A stretch of 6,051 bases of DNA from Lachnospiraceae bacterium (GTDB lineage: Bacteria > Bacillota > Clostridia > Lachnospirales > Lachnospiraceae), in contig JAILNW010000329.1 in NCBI GenBank assembly GCA_024691145.1, forward strand, positions 1 to 6,051. The letters run 5' to 3'. The notes below the pieces were generated by a model. It did not search any database, was not told the DNA's origin, and was given only the letters and a program-made list of their open reading frames with translations. Shown one piece after another: positions 1 through 6,051 of the stretch. Within the stretch, counting starts at the first letter, position 1. The number at the start of each line of letters is the position of its first letter. The position numbers and the translations under genes are program-made.

Positions 1-3000
1 AGTTTGAAATAGATAAAGATGAAGTATACAATATGGTAAAGGATAATAAAGATGTTATTTTCCTTTATCATAAGTATGATGTAAAAACACAGAAGAAGGC
101 CTACGAGCCTTTTATGGACTGGATAAGGGACATTTATTATAAATATTACAGCAATATATCAGTTGAGCACTATGTATCTAATTCTAATGTATATCCATTG
201 CTACAAGATGTTTTTGTTACTTACATAAGAGATAAAGAGGCAGTAAGAAATGAGATGCCTCTTCTTATTGAACGTGCATATGATGAAAAGAGATTTATTG
301 AATCTATAATCAATTGTCTTATATATATTTCCGTTACAAACAAGCTTATATTTATACTTAACAATCTGCATGATTCATGTATTACAACAATAAAAATGCT
401 GGAAACCATACTGGAATATGGCAATACGGAAAATATTATAATTATTGGGGGATATAATGAAACATATTCTGTTAATGGATATATGGCATTTGAATGGGAG
501 GAATTAATAAAAAGTGTTAAAAGCAAGAATCTCTTGTTTGATGCAGATATATATAAAGATGATATAGTAAATGACAATAATGAATCATTTGTGCCGGATA
601 TTGATAAAATAGAAGAATATATGAAAGGCATAAGTGATATGGTAAGCATGGTTGCTTATGAACAGGCATTTTATTACCTCAATGCAATATATGATAAAAT
701 CAAGTTTGAAAAAATTGTTGTTGAGTATGCCCAGTGGATAAAACTGTTAAAATTAATGGTAAATGTGGATATCTTTGTAGGAAATTATAATATGGCTATT
801 ATAATTCTTGAAGAACTTCATAATTCCAATATTTCTGAAGAAATTGAGGTGGAATACGAATACCATTACTGGGCATGTGTGGCACAGCATTCTCTGAATC
901 ATAAAAAGATTGCACAGCTTCACCAGAAGAAGTGCATGGAATTGTCTGAAAAAATTGGCAGTGAGGAAATCAAATTAAGAACGGATATATTAAGATGTAT
1001 TATATACTTTAAAAACTTTGATGATGTTGTTTACTGCAAATTAGATGAGGTAGTTACAGAAAGATTTGTTGAACAGTTAAAGGAACATAATTATACTAAT
1101 TTTCTTATGAATATTTATGTTTATGCTTTGGAAACTGATGGAGATCTTATTGCAGAAATAGGAAAGGGGAATTATGAATGCCCATTTTTCTATAAGGCAA
1201 TTGAGATTGCAAAAAAAGTTGATAATTACAGGTTTATATATTCGGCATATTCAAAAAGAGAATTTCTTTATGCTTCAAAGAATTGTATGAGTGTGGCACA
1301 GAGACTTCAAAAGGAGCATATAGAACTTTTAAAAAGTCAGGGAAAAGAAATTGATATTGATCTTTATAAAAGTATTGCCTATAATTATACAACTACTGAG
1401 GAATATGAAAAGGCACATAAATACAGTAATTATGCCCTTGCAAGTGTTTACAACAAGGACTATAATGAGAGATTAAAAAATGCAATTAACACAAGTGCAT
1501 CAATGAATGGTATAACAAAGGATGAAATCATCAATAAATACAGAACTGATGATATGGCTGAAATACTCTACAATATGGCTGTTAACTTTATATGTGCTGA
1601 AAATTATAAATATGCCACAGATTATCTTCTTGTTGTTGCAGCTGTTATAGAGAATAAAAATTCAATGAGAATTAGAATATGCAATATTGCCAAAGTATAT
1701 GTAATGATAGCAATGTGTTACTGTTATTCAGGTGGTATACATAATTCGTACATATATCTGGATAAAGGAGAAAGAATATTTGCCCATGTTTTAAATGGAA
1801 AGCCAAAGGCATGGTGGGAAGATTCCCTTTTCTTCTATTATCTTGTTAAAGGCATGCTTGCAAAGAAAAATAAAGATTATGATCAGGCTGCAGAAGCTCT
1901 TAATAATGCCGAAGGCTGTCTTGGGGTACTGGCTGCCCAGCAGTTTTACCTTAGACCTCTTTTTGTAATAGAGGCACTTGATTTGTATTTAAAAACAAAT
2001 CAGATGGATAAAGCCAGAGAGATAGCTGAAGCAGGAATAGCTTATTGTGAAACAAAGAATCTTAAAAAGAGAATAGCAAGAATAAAATCAATGCTTTATA
2101 ATACAAGATACGAGCAGTTTGATAATAAGTTTAAACTGGAAGGTCTTAAACTTAACCAGATTCTTGATTTATCGAAATATGAGAAGATTGAGCTGCAGTT
2201 ATGTGAAAAAATAAGTTACAGCAGATATATTTCTTCGTGGCAGGAAGTACTGAATGAGTCATACGAAGATTTAAATAGATTTATTAATACAGCAATGGAT
2301 ACAATGAAAAACTATTTTTCATTGGACGGAGTATTTTATCTTGAAAAAATGGATGACAGATGGTATGCTCCATATGCTGATGAAAATGTTGAATATAATA
2401 TAGATGAGATTGTTGAATTTTTTGAAAACAACCATTCAGCCTTCAGGGTAAACAGAATAAGTACCCTTTATAAGAAATATAATACATTATCAAAACTGTA
2501 TGGTAAGGATAATGTTGTTGCAATTGTAGGTATTCCAATAATAAGAAATATGGAAATATCAAGTATATTCCTTGCGTATACAAAGATGCGTGATAACTTT
2601 AAAGAAGAAAATAATATGATAAGTGATGAGCAGTTTACAACAATTCAGACAGTTGTATCTGAGTTTGTAGATGCCCAGAGAAGGTATATTACACAGAAGG
2701 AACTGGAAAGAGCTAATAAGGCGAAAAGTATATTTCTTGCAAATATGAGCCATGAAATAAGAACACCAATGAATGCAATTATAGGTATGAGTGAACTTAT
2801 TTTACGAGAAGAAGATATATCGGAATATGTAAGAAGCAACGCATCAGACATACATATGGCTGGCAATAACCTGTTGTCCATAATAAATGATATACTTGAT
2901 TTTTCAAAGATTGAATCAGGTAATATGACCATAGTTAATAACCCTTACAGTATATATGAAGTTATAAGGGATGTATGTAATCTTATAAGATTTAAAATGA

Positions 3001-4553
3001 TTGAAAAGAAAAATTCTCTTGTACTTGATATTGCGAAGGATTTGCCAGATGTTCTTTTAGGAGATGAGATACGAGTAAGACAGCTTCTTATTAATCTCTT
3101 AAATAATGCTGCCAAGTTTACAACACAGGGGAATGTTACATTAAAGGTTTCATACGAAAAAATGGATGATGGTTTTATCATGTTAAAATGTGATATTATT
3201 GATACAGGCTGTGGAATTAAAAGTGAAGATATAGATAAATTATTTGACAGCTTCCAGCGTGTTAACATAATACAAAACAGAAATATTGAAGGAACGGGTC
3301 TCGGTCTTGCAATATGTAAGAGAACTCTTGATCTTATGAAAGGAAGCATAGAAGTTAAGAGCGTTTATGGTGAAGGCTCTACATTTACATTCTATCTGCC
3401 ACAAAAGGCTGTAGGAATTGGAATGACATATGAGGACAGACGTAATTCAGAGGCTAAAGAAGTTTCTGTTGTGAGACAAAGAAGATTTATATTAAAGGAT
3501 ATAAATGTACTTATTGTTGATGATAACGAAATGAATCTTAAGGTTGCAGAGGGTATGCTTAAACCTTACAAACTTAAGATGGATGTGGCCCTTAGCGGAA
3601 GAAAGAGTCTTGATATGGTAAAGGAAAAGCATTATGATATGATACTGCTTGATCACATGATGCCTGAACTTGACGGTATAGATACACTTAATCTTTACAA
3701 AAAGATTGAGGGCTTTAATAGTATTGTTGTTGCAATGACTGCAAATGCCTTAAGCGGAGCAAGCGATATGTATTATGAGGCTGGATTTGACGGATATATT
3801 TCAAAACCTGTGTCTACTGAAAAAATAGAAGAAACCCTTATAAAATTCTTTGAGGACAAGATAGAATTTTATGATGCTGATGAAATTGATGAAAGTACTG
3901 TAAACACAGAAATAAAACGTATTGAAGAACATTTTGCAGAAAAAGGAAAACATATCAGGGTTGTTAAAGAGTATTTTAGCTCGATAATAGAGAATTACTA
4001 TGAGATGTTTGTTTCATTTTATGATTCTTATGAAGAAAAAATGAAACACATGAATGAACTGCTTGAAATTAATGATGTTCCTGATTTTGCAATTGCAATC
4101 CATGCCTTCAAATCAAATGCCAAATTTATTGGATTAAGTGAAATGGCAGATATGGCATATGAAATAGAAATCAAGGGAAGAAAATATACTAATGACGATA
4201 ATAAAGAAGAAATCCTTGATTACATACACAAAAAATTTGCAGTTTTTTCTTCGGAAATGGAACAGATTCATGCTATTATGGGACAGTACATAGAAGAAAA
4301 TAATCTTAAAAGTGAAAAGGAAAGAAAAAAGAACGGAATAGCAATTGAAGATGTAGAAGTTCTTAAAAAACTTAGTTATATAAAGAGCCTTATTGATGAG
4401 TTTGACTATGATATTGCTGAGGAAGTAATTAAAAAACTTATACAGTATGATATTAGTGAAAATAATGTAAAAATCGTAAATGAAGTTTATAATTGTATAA
4501 ATGACTGCCGATATGTGCAGGCAGGAACATTGATATCAAACTTTATTGAATAA
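1..4553 (+). CDS. Giant hybrid sensor histidine kinase (STAND-like NTPase, TPR, GAF, HisKA, HATPase_c, REC, HPt), 5' end missing
   Basis: Signalling kinase with a complete internal phosphorelay, probably cytoplasmic since no membrane segment is visible. Residues are counted from the Met at 33. The frame is open to the window edge (first whole codon at 3) and the ATG at 33 lacks a Shine-Dalgarno site, so the true start lies upstream. Residues 1-190 resemble the end of an AAA/STAND NTPase, with a Walker B-like strand at 104-114 carrying Asn-Asn where Asp-Asp is usual. Residues 200-690 are TPR-like helices, clearest at 450-675. A GAF-like domain covers about 740-880, then a helical linker. HisKA has H907 with an intact ExxT motif. 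HATPase_c has N1025, D1057xGxG and GTGLGL at 1087. REC has D1163, D1164, D1207, T1236 and K1258. HPt has H1357 in an HxxK context. A helical tail ends the protein. The order resembles the family annotated as trifunctional Ser/Thr kinase/ATP-binding protein/histidine kinase, whose protein kinase domain would lie upstream here (inference). No output domain is visible, so a separate regulator is expected. Kinase identity is firm; the N-terminal reading is moderate. Confidence 0.93.
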   Translation, partial: FEIDKDEVYNMVKDNKDVIFLYHKYDVKTQKKAYEPFMDWIRDIYYKYYSNISVEHYVSNSNVYPLLQDVFVTYIRDKEAVRNEMPLLIERAYDEKRFIESIINCLIYISVTNKLIFILNNLHDSCITTIKMLETILEYGNTENIIIIGGYNETYSVNGYMAFEWEELIKSVKSKNLLFDADIYKDDIVNDNNESFVPDIDKIEEYMKGISDMVSMVAYEQAFYYLNAIYDKIKFEKIVVEYAQWIKLLKLMVNVDIFVGNYNMAIIILEELHNSNISEEIEVEYEYHYWACVAQHSLNHKKIAQLHQKKCMELSEKIGSEEIKLRTDILRCIIYFKNFDDVVYCKLDEVVTERFVEQLKEHNYTNFLMNIYVYALETDGDLIAEIGKGNYECPFFYKAIEIAKKVDNYRFIYSAYSKREFLYASKNCMSVAQRLQKEHIELLKSQGKEIDIDLYKSIAYNYTTTEEYEKAHKYSNYALASVYNKDYNERLKNAINTSASMNGITKDEIINKYRTDDMAEILYNMAVNFICAENYKYATDYLLVVAAVIENKNSMRIRICNIAKVYVMIAMCYCYSGGIHNSYIYLDKGERIFAHVLNGKPKAWWEDSLFFYYLVKGMLAKKNKDYDQAAEALNNAEGCLGVLAAQQFYLRPLFVIEALDLYLKTNQMDKAREIAEAGIAYCETKNLKKRIARIKSMLYNTRYEQFDNKFKLEGLKLNQILDLSKYEKIELQLCEKISYSRYISSWQEVLNESYEDLNRFINTAMDTMKNYFSLDGVFYLEKMDDRWYAPYADENVEYNIDEIVEFFENNHSAFRVNRISTLYKKYNTLSKLYGKDNVVAIVGIPIIRNMEISSIFLAYTKMRDNFKEENNMISDEQFTTIQTVVSEFVDAQRRYITQKELERANKAKSIFLANMSHEIRTPMNAIIGMSELILREEDISEYVRSNASDIHMAGNNLLSIINDILDFSKIESGNMTIVNNPYSIYEVIRDVCNLIRFKMIEKKNSLVLDIAKDLPDVLLGDEIRVRQLLINLLNNAAKFTTQGNVTLKVSYEKMDDGFIMLKCDIIDTGCGIKSEDIDKLFDSFQRVNIIQNRNIEGTGLGLAICKRTLDLMKGSIEVKSVYGEGSTFTFYLPQKAVGIGMTYEDRRNSEAKEVSVVRQRRFILKDINVLIVDDNEMNLKVAEGMLKPYKLKMDVALSGRKSLDMVKEKHYDMILLDHMMPELDGIDTLNLYKKIEGFNSIVVAMTANALSGASDMYYEAGFDGYISKPVSTEKIEETLIKFFEDKIEFYDADEIDESTVNTEIKRIEEHFAEKGKHIRVVKEYFSSIIENYYEMFVSFYDSYEEKMKHMNELLEINDVPDFAIAIHAFKSNAKFIGLSEMADMAYEIEIKGRKYTNDDNKEEILDYIHKKFAVFSSEMEQIHAIMGQYIEENNLKSEKERKKNGIAIEDVEVLKKLSYIKSLIDEFDYDIAEEVIKKLIQYDISENNVKIVNEVYNCINDCRYVQAGTLISNFIE

Positions 4554-4575
4554 AAAAGTTCCTGTTCGATTATGG

Positions 4576-4605
4576 TTGAAAAATAGGTATAAGTTGTGGT
4601 ATAAT
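4576..4605 (+). promoter_or_regulatory. Sigma-A-type extended -10 promoter for the SEC-C gene
   Basis: A TTGAAA -35 element (4576-4581, 5 of 6 consensus bases) and a perfect TATAAT -10 element (4600-4605) are separated by 18 bp. A TGG immediately before the -10 makes it an extended -10. Transcription should start near 4612, leaving a leader of about 45 nt before the ATG at 4657. The promoter lies entirely in the gap after the hybrid kinase stop codon. It indicates that the small gene is transcribed on its own, even if some read-through from the kinase gene also occurs. Confidence 0.75.
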
Positions 4606-4644
4606 AACATAGTTGACATAAGAAATAAATAATTAATTTTTATA

Positions 4645-4653
4645 AAGGATGGA
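4645..4653 (+). promoter_or_regulatory. Ribosome binding site of the SEC-C gene
   Basis: AAGGATGGA lies just upstream of two consecutive in-frame ATG codons at 4657 and 4660. The AAGGA core ends 7 nt before the first ATG and 10 nt before the second, so both are usable. The first gives 174 residues and the second 173. The spacing slightly favours 4657, but this is not decisive. Confidence 0.65.
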
Positions 4654-4656
4654 TAT

Positions 4657-5181
4657 ATGATGGAAGAGAAAAATGAAATGACTTTGCTTCAAAGATGGAG
4701 AGCTTATGCATCTCAGTTCAGTACTAATACAAAAGAGGGACAGGCTTTCTGGCTTAATTACTTTGAGATGGAGAAGAGTATCTATGAGAAGCTTCTTGAA
4801 GCACCAGACGCACATATTAGTGGAACTGTAAAGGAACTTGCTGAAAAGTACGGACTTGAATTAAAATATTTTATAGGTTTCTTAGATGGTATTAATGACA
4901 GCCTTAAAGAGGCTAATCCTACTGATACTATGACAGAGGAGACAGTTGTTAATCTTGATTATGACAGAGAAAAACTTTTTAAGAACATGGTAGCTGCTAA
5001 TGCACAGTGGCTATACAGCCTTGATCAGTGGAATAATGTTCTTTCAGAAGAAAGAAGAAAAGAACTTTATAAGGAGCAGAAGAGCTCGACTACATTTGTA
5101 AGAGCCGAGAAGAAGATTGGACGTAATGAGCCATGTCCATGCGGAAGTGGCAAGAAGTACAAACAGTGCTGCGGAAGATAG
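4657..5181 (+). CDS. SEC-C motif (zinc-binding) protein of unknown function, 174 aa
   Basis: Small soluble protein with no signal peptide or membrane segment. The last 20 residues form a SEC-C motif, GRNEPCPCGSGKKYKQCC, with C160, C162, C171 and C172 in the C-x-C-x8-C-C arrangement known to bind one zinc ion. In SecA this motif contacts SecB and ribosomes, but it also ends many unrelated small proteins, so it does not make this a secretion factor. Residues 1-140 look mostly helical and are rich in Trp, Tyr and acidic residues; I recognise no catalytic motif there. The stretch at about 57-85 could be a small helical fold. Similar stand-alone proteins occur in Lachnospiraceae, to my knowledge without an assigned role. 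It has its own promoter and terminator and so appears monocistronic. Only one of its five Ile codons is ATA, unlike the hybrid kinase, which may point to higher expression. The SEC-C call is firm; the function is unknown. Confidence 0.92.
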   Translation: MMEEKNEMTLLQRWRAYASQFSTNTKEGQAFWLNYFEMEKSIYEKLLEAPDAHISGTVKELAEKYGLELKYFIGFLDGINDSLKEANPTDTMTEETVVNLDYDREKLFKNMVAANAQWLYSLDQWNNVLSEERRKELYKEQKSSTTFVRAEKKIGRNEPCPCGSGKKYKQCCGR

Positions 5182-5189
5182 TACATATT

Positions 5190-5218
5190 GAGAGGTAAGT
5201 AATTACCTCTCTTTTTTT
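5190..5218 (+). terminator. Intrinsic (Rho-independent) terminator after the SEC-C gene
   Basis: A perfect 9-bp stem pairs GAGAGGTAA (5190-5198) with TTACCTCTC (5203-5211) around a GTAA tetraloop, followed at once by seven T residues (5212-5218). It begins 9 nt after the stop codon. It should end the SEC-C transcript and insulate the response-regulator operon that follows. Confidence 0.92.
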
Positions 5219-5227
5219 ATCATTGTG

Positions 5228-5256
5228 TTTACGTTTTTATTATTATATGGTAAAAT
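5228..5256 (+). promoter_or_regulatory. Sigma-A-type extended -10 promoter for the two-component operon
   Basis: A TAAAAT -10 element (5251-5256, 5 of 6 consensus bases) is preceded directly by TGG, giving an extended -10. A weak TTTACG -35 element (5228-5233, 4 of 6) sits 17 bp upstream. Transcription would start near 5263, with a leader of about 27 nt. The promoter lies between the terminator and the regulator gene. The weak -35 leaves room for activation, possibly by the encoded regulator itself, but I see no convincing direct-repeat operator next to it. Confidence 0.6.
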
Positions 5257-5275
5257 ATGTATATTAATAGATTTT

Positions 5276-5280
5276 AAGGA
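5276..5280 (+). promoter_or_regulatory. Ribosome binding site of the response regulator gene
   Basis: AAGGA ends 9 nt before the ATG at 5290. Two nearer ATG triplets, at 5280 and 5283, are in a different frame from the regulator and overlap or crowd this site. The start at 5290 is therefore the right one, and it gives the classic receiver-domain beginning MKLLLIEDN. Confidence 0.7.
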
Positions 5281-5289
5281 TGATGATAG

Positions 5290-5943
5290 ATGAAATTACT
5301 ACTAATAGAAGACAATGCTTCAATAATTCACGGACTTGCATATTCATTTCAAAGCAACAATTACGACTTTATTCACGCAACAAATGTAAAAGATGCTAAA
5401 GAACTTCTAGGTAAAGAGAAAGATATAGATGTTATAGTACTGGATGTTACATTGCCAGACGGCAATGGTTTTCAGTTGTATAAAGAAGTTATAAAAGAGC
5501 TTAATATTCCAACTATTTTCCTTACTGCAAAGGATGATGAAGATGATATTGTTAACGGATTTGAGATAGGTGCAGATGATTATGTTACAAAGCCATTTAG
5601 TACAAAGGAACTTATCGCAAGGGTTAACAGAATTATTATGCGTAACAGTAAAGATAGCACCATAAAGATAAAAGATGTTGAATATGATGCGGAGAAGATG
5701 ATTGTATATAAAGAAGGCAAGGTTGTGGAACTGACACCTTTAGAACTTAAACTAGTAAACCTGTTATTCCTGAACATCGGTAAAGTGGTAAGCAGAAACA
5801 CCCTTATAGATAAAATCTGGGAATGGACAGGCAACGATGTATACGATCATTCAATAACAGTATATCTTAACAGAATAAGGGATAAAATTGGAAAAGATGT
5901 TATAATTACTGTGAAAGGTGTTGGATATAGGATTGATGAATAA
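5290..5943 (+). CDS. OmpR/PhoB-family DNA-binding response regulator, 217 aa
   Basis: Two-component transcription factor of normal length for the family. Residues 1-115 form a receiver domain. The acidic pair is E7-D8, the phospho-acceptor is D52 in VIVLDVTLPDG, and the switch residues are T79, Y98 and K101 followed by the usual Pro, so all phosphorylation residues are present. Residues 121-217 form a winged-helix Trans_reg_C domain: ELTPLELKLVNLL at the start, a recognition-helix region around HSITVYLNRIRDKIG, and the typical ending VKGVGYRIDE. It should bind DNA, probably as a dimer, once phosphorylated by its kinase. The next gene starts inside its last codons, showing a translationally coupled regulator-kinase operon. 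The window does not reveal its stimulus or target genes; OmpR-type regulators of clostridia often control envelope stress or adjacent transporters, but that cannot be shown here. Confidence 0.96.
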   Translation: MKLLLIEDNASIIHGLAYSFQSNNYDFIHATNVKDAKELLGKEKDIDVIVLDVTLPDGNGFQLYKEVIKELNIPTIFLTAKDDEDDIVNGFEIGADDYVTKPFSTKELIARVNRIIMRNSKDSTIKIKDVEYDAEKMIVYKEGKVVELTPLELKLVNLLFLNIGKVVSRNTLIDKIWEWTGNDVYDHSITVYLNRIRDKIGKDVIITVKGVGYRIDE

Positions 5944-6051
5944 AACTGTAATAAAAAAATATATGCTTATATATCTTGCTGTGGGAGTTGTAATGATGTG
6001 TATTTTGTTAATTGTAAATACCATTGAATATAAAAAATATATGAGTAATTA
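5936..6051 (+). CDS. N-terminus of a membrane protein, probable partner sensor histidine kinase (3' end beyond the window)
   Basis: An ATG at 5936 overlaps the end of the regulator gene by 8 bp (ATGAATAA) in the +1 frame. The frame stays open for 38 codons to the window edge. The visible protein begins MNKTVIKKYM, with a short basic N-terminus, followed by a hydrophobic stretch at about residues 10-30 that fits a first transmembrane helix, then a charged segment (EYKKY). This is the usual beginning of a membrane-bound sensor kinase paired with an OmpR-type regulator. No kinase motif lies in the window, so the function is inferred from gene order. A weak AGGA at 5929-5932 is only 3 nt from the ATG, so initiation probably relies on coupling to translation of the regulator. 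In-frame GTG (5918) and TTG (5921, 5933) are less likely alternative starts. Confidence 0.78.
   Translation, partial: MNKTVIKKYMLIYLAVGVVMMCILLIVNTIEYKKYMSN

Noticed and set aside
2945..3349. 134-codon open frame on the minus strand, opposite the kinase core.
   Set aside because: It is antisense to the conserved HATPase_c motifs and has no ribosome binding site or recognisable domain; it is a by-product of AT-rich codon usage. The same applies to the minus-strand frames at 221-649, 2559-2932, 4633-4815 and 5580-5834.
4530..4539. Perfect 10-bp palindrome TTGATATCAA near the end of the kinase gene.
   Set aside because: It lies inside coding sequence, is short, and is expected by chance in AT-rich DNA. 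I found no second copy near the promoters.
4522..4564. Inverted repeat CAGGAAC (4522-4528) / GTTCCTG (4558-4564) spanning the kinase stop codon, a possible terminator.
   Set aside because: The 7-bp arms are separated by 29 nt and no T-tract follows, so it does not look like an intrinsic terminator. I see no terminator for the kinase gene before the SEC-C gene.
4613..4618. Perfect TTGACA -35 hexamer downstream of the promoter at 4576-4605.
   Set aside because: No -10 element lies at 16-19 bp. The only TATAAA-like hexamer (4641-4646) is 22 bp away and runs into the ribosome binding site.
4657..5181. The SEC-C protein as a SecA fragment or a secretion factor.
   Set aside because: Apart from the C-terminal zinc motif there are no SecA DEAD motor motifs or P-loop. 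The protein is a complete, separately expressed gene rather than a remnant.
5290..5943. The OmpR-type regulator as the direct target of the hybrid kinase.
   Set aside because: It is separated from the hybrid kinase by an unrelated gene, a strong terminator and its own promoter, and it overlaps a probable partner kinase gene. Proximity alone does not support the pairing.

Overview
The window is AT-rich and densely coded, with nearly everything on the + strand. ATA and AGA codons are frequent, the Shine-Dalgarno sites are strong AAGGA types, and one clear intrinsic terminator is present. This points to a low-G+C Firmicute of the class Clostridia. The protein styles (a very large hybrid kinase ending in an HPt module, and a small C-terminal SEC-C protein) fit Lachnospiraceae best. 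That placement is inference from style, not from a marker gene.

Layout. (1) Positions 1-4553 hold the 3' part of a giant hybrid sensor histidine kinase gene, open at the left window edge. The visible order is: end of an AAA/STAND-type NTPase domain with a degenerate Walker B, a long TPR-like helical region, a GAF-like domain, HisKA, HATPase_c, a receiver domain, HPt, and a short C-terminal helical-repeat tail. (2) Positions 4554-4656 hold an extended -10 promoter and a strong ribosome binding site. (3) Positions 4657-5181 encode a 174-residue protein of unknown function with a C-terminal SEC-C zinc-binding motif, closed by a hairpin-plus-T-tract terminator at 5190-5218. (4) Positions 5219-5289 hold a second extended -10 promoter. 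(5) Positions 5290-5943 encode an OmpR/PhoB-type response regulator. (6) From 5936 to the right edge runs the start of a membrane protein that overlaps the regulator by 8 bp, almost certainly its partner sensor kinase.

How the parts work together. The window appears to carry two separate signalling units with an unrelated small gene between them. The hybrid kinase contains a full internal His-Asp-His relay but no DNA-binding or enzymatic output in the visible part, so it should pass phosphate to a response regulator encoded elsewhere. The downstream regulator/kinase pair is an ordinary two-component operon with its own promoter. I see no RNA genes, mobile elements, CRISPR arrays or long repeats, and no gap without a gene longer than about 110 bases. 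I do not see a clear undescribed system. The most unusual item is the NTPase/TPR/hybrid-kinase fusion, with its Asn-Asn Walker B and its C-terminal repeat tail.
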